Positions 44,151-44,872 of a DNA stretch of 44,872 nucleotides are shown here, piece by piece. The DNA is taken from positions 1 through 44,872 of the forward strand of contig QHWT01000093.1 in assembly GCA_003222675.1 (NCBI GenBank), given 5' to 3'. The position numbers and the translations under genes were made by a program. The stretch comes from Acidobacteriota bacterium (lineage in GTDB: Bacteria > Acidobacteriota > Vicinamibacteria > Vicinamibacterales > 2-12-FULL-66-21). Below the pieces are notes generated by a model that saw nothing but the letters and a program-made list of their open reading frames with translations, made no database searches and was not told the origin of the DNA. The stretch's first letter is position 1. Every line of letters begins with the position of its first letter.

Positions 44151-44872
44151 TCACCTTGCATGTTGGTGATCTCGTGACGCCGTGAGCGGCGGACCGACGC
44201 CGGTCACGATGCGGATCATCCCGTCGCTCTTGCTGAGGACATACAACTCGCCCGAGCGATCCACGGCGAAGCGGAGGTCCACTCGTCCTGAACTGGCAAG
44301 CGTCGATCTGCCAGGCAGCTCCGGGTGGCGGCCGCCGCGGACGTGGTACGCAGCCTTCACAATTGGCGCCATCGATGGATAGAGCTGACTGCCCCGATCC
44401 GGCGCATCCGCCGGGTCATCCCACCAGATGCCCGCCTCGTGCGATTCCGCCAACGTGCGCGGATCGCCATCGTCGGCCGCCAGCATCTCTTTAAAGTCGG
44501 CGTACCACACGCGGCCGGTGGAGATGTCGCCGAACACATATTTTCCCTGAAGCTGCGGCACGGTTTTACCGCGGTACACGAAGCCACCGGCAATCGCGTC
44601 ACCGCCCGATGCCGTGTGGCCGTATTGGAGAACCGGATAGTTCGGAATGACGGTGCCGTGTGTAGCGGTGTCGGTCACGTACACGGGTAACTCGTCGCTG
44701 CCGGACAAGGTTTGCCTGGTGTTGTCAGGCAGCAGCACTTCAGTGCCTTCGCGTTGCGAATAGCCGTAGTTAGCCGCTTTGTGGATGATGACGACCGTCT
44801 CCCAGGTGCGCAAGCCGATGACCGCGGCGATCAGATGATTGTTCGCGGGATCGGCGGGATCGACATCCCAGG
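44151..44872 (-). CDS. PQQ-dependent sugar dehydrogenase-like protein, C-terminal part (continues past window)
   Basis: 240 residues visible, open to the right edge in the frame WDVDPADPANNHLIAAVIG. The motifs AANYGYSQREG, PVLQYGHTASGGDAIAGGFVY, GKYVFGDISTGRVWY and LRFAVDRSGELYVLSKSDG are those of the glucose/sorbosone dehydrogenase beta-propeller (soluble GDH/Asd/Hedgehog-interacting-protein-like), which oxidises aldoses with PQQ in the periplasm. The C-terminal LRFAVDRSGELY blade is complete and the TGA lies at 44151-44153. Converges with the third receptor gene, 19 nt apart. Confidence 0.85.
   Translation of the reverse strand, partial: WDVDPADPANNHLIAAVIGLRTWETVVIIHKAANYGYSQREGTEVLLPDNTRQTLSGSDELPVYVTDTATHGTVIPNYPVLQYGHTASGGDAIAGGFVYRGKTVPQLQGKYVFGDISTGRVWYADFKEMLAADDGDPRTLAESHEAGIWWDDPADAPDRGSQLYPSMAPIVKAAYHVRGGRHPELPGRSTLASSGRVDLRFAVDRSGELYVLSKSDGMIRIVTGVGPPLTASRDHQHAR

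Overview
The window looks like a chromosomal segment of an Acidobacteriota bacterium, most likely of the Vicinamibacteria type. This is inferred from gene content and style: high GC, several large outer-membrane receptors that begin with a carboxypeptidase-regulatory-like domain, a MacB/FtsX permease of the acidobacterial orphan type without an ATPase partner, a Ser/Thr kinase fused to a TolB-like domain and TPRs, many Tat-exported sugar enzymes, and dispersed hairpin repeats of the GCCGGGTCT..AGACCCGGC kind. No phage, insertion sequence or CRISPR array was seen.

Layout. 1-9.4 kb is a sugar-acid (hexuronate/aldonate) catabolic region: the end of an MFS transporter, a Tat-exported TIM-barrel isomerase/epimerase, a minus-strand operon (SDR dehydrogenase, SAF subunit and main subunit of altronate dehydratase, ExuT-like MFS transporter, LarA-type nickel racemase/epimerase) and a divergent plus-strand set (IolB-type isomerase, KDPG aldolase, KDG kinase). 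Together they describe uptake of a hexuronate, reduction/dehydration to 2-keto-3-deoxygluconate, phosphorylation and cleavage to pyruvate and glyceraldehyde-3-phosphate; the LarA homologue is an unexpected member. 9.4-17.1 kb holds SppA protease, a lone receiver protein, a large TonB-type receptor and a Tat-exported Gfo/Idh/MocA oxidoreductase.

17.4-32 kb is a mixed accessory stretch: small membrane proteins, a broken ADOP-type permease, a lipoprotein, a three-gene cassette (78-aa protein, zinc-hook SMC/Rad50-like ATPase, Ser/Thr kinase-TolB-TPR protein), a 51-aa membrane protein, a frameshifted cupin, a DinB-like protein, dodecin, an SBBP beta-propeller protein followed by a decayed FG-GAP/PKD reading frame, and a 5'-truncated TPR gene. 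Five lesions of different kinds lie between 18 and 32 kb.

32.1-44.9 kb has a tRNA-Leu(CAG) with its own promoter and terminator, then a polysaccharide-utilisation-like locus on the minus strand (Tat-exported GHL6/GH42-like protein, TonB-type receptor, Tat-exported putative glycoside hydrolase), a divergent third TonB-type receptor interrupted by an internal deletion, and the 3' part of a PQQ-type sugar dehydrogenase gene that runs off the window. Two palindromes, one LacI-like (6788-6801) and one KdgR-like (40696-40710), sit in the two divergent promoter regions of the sugar genes.

All family calls are by eye from the translations; no database search was possible.
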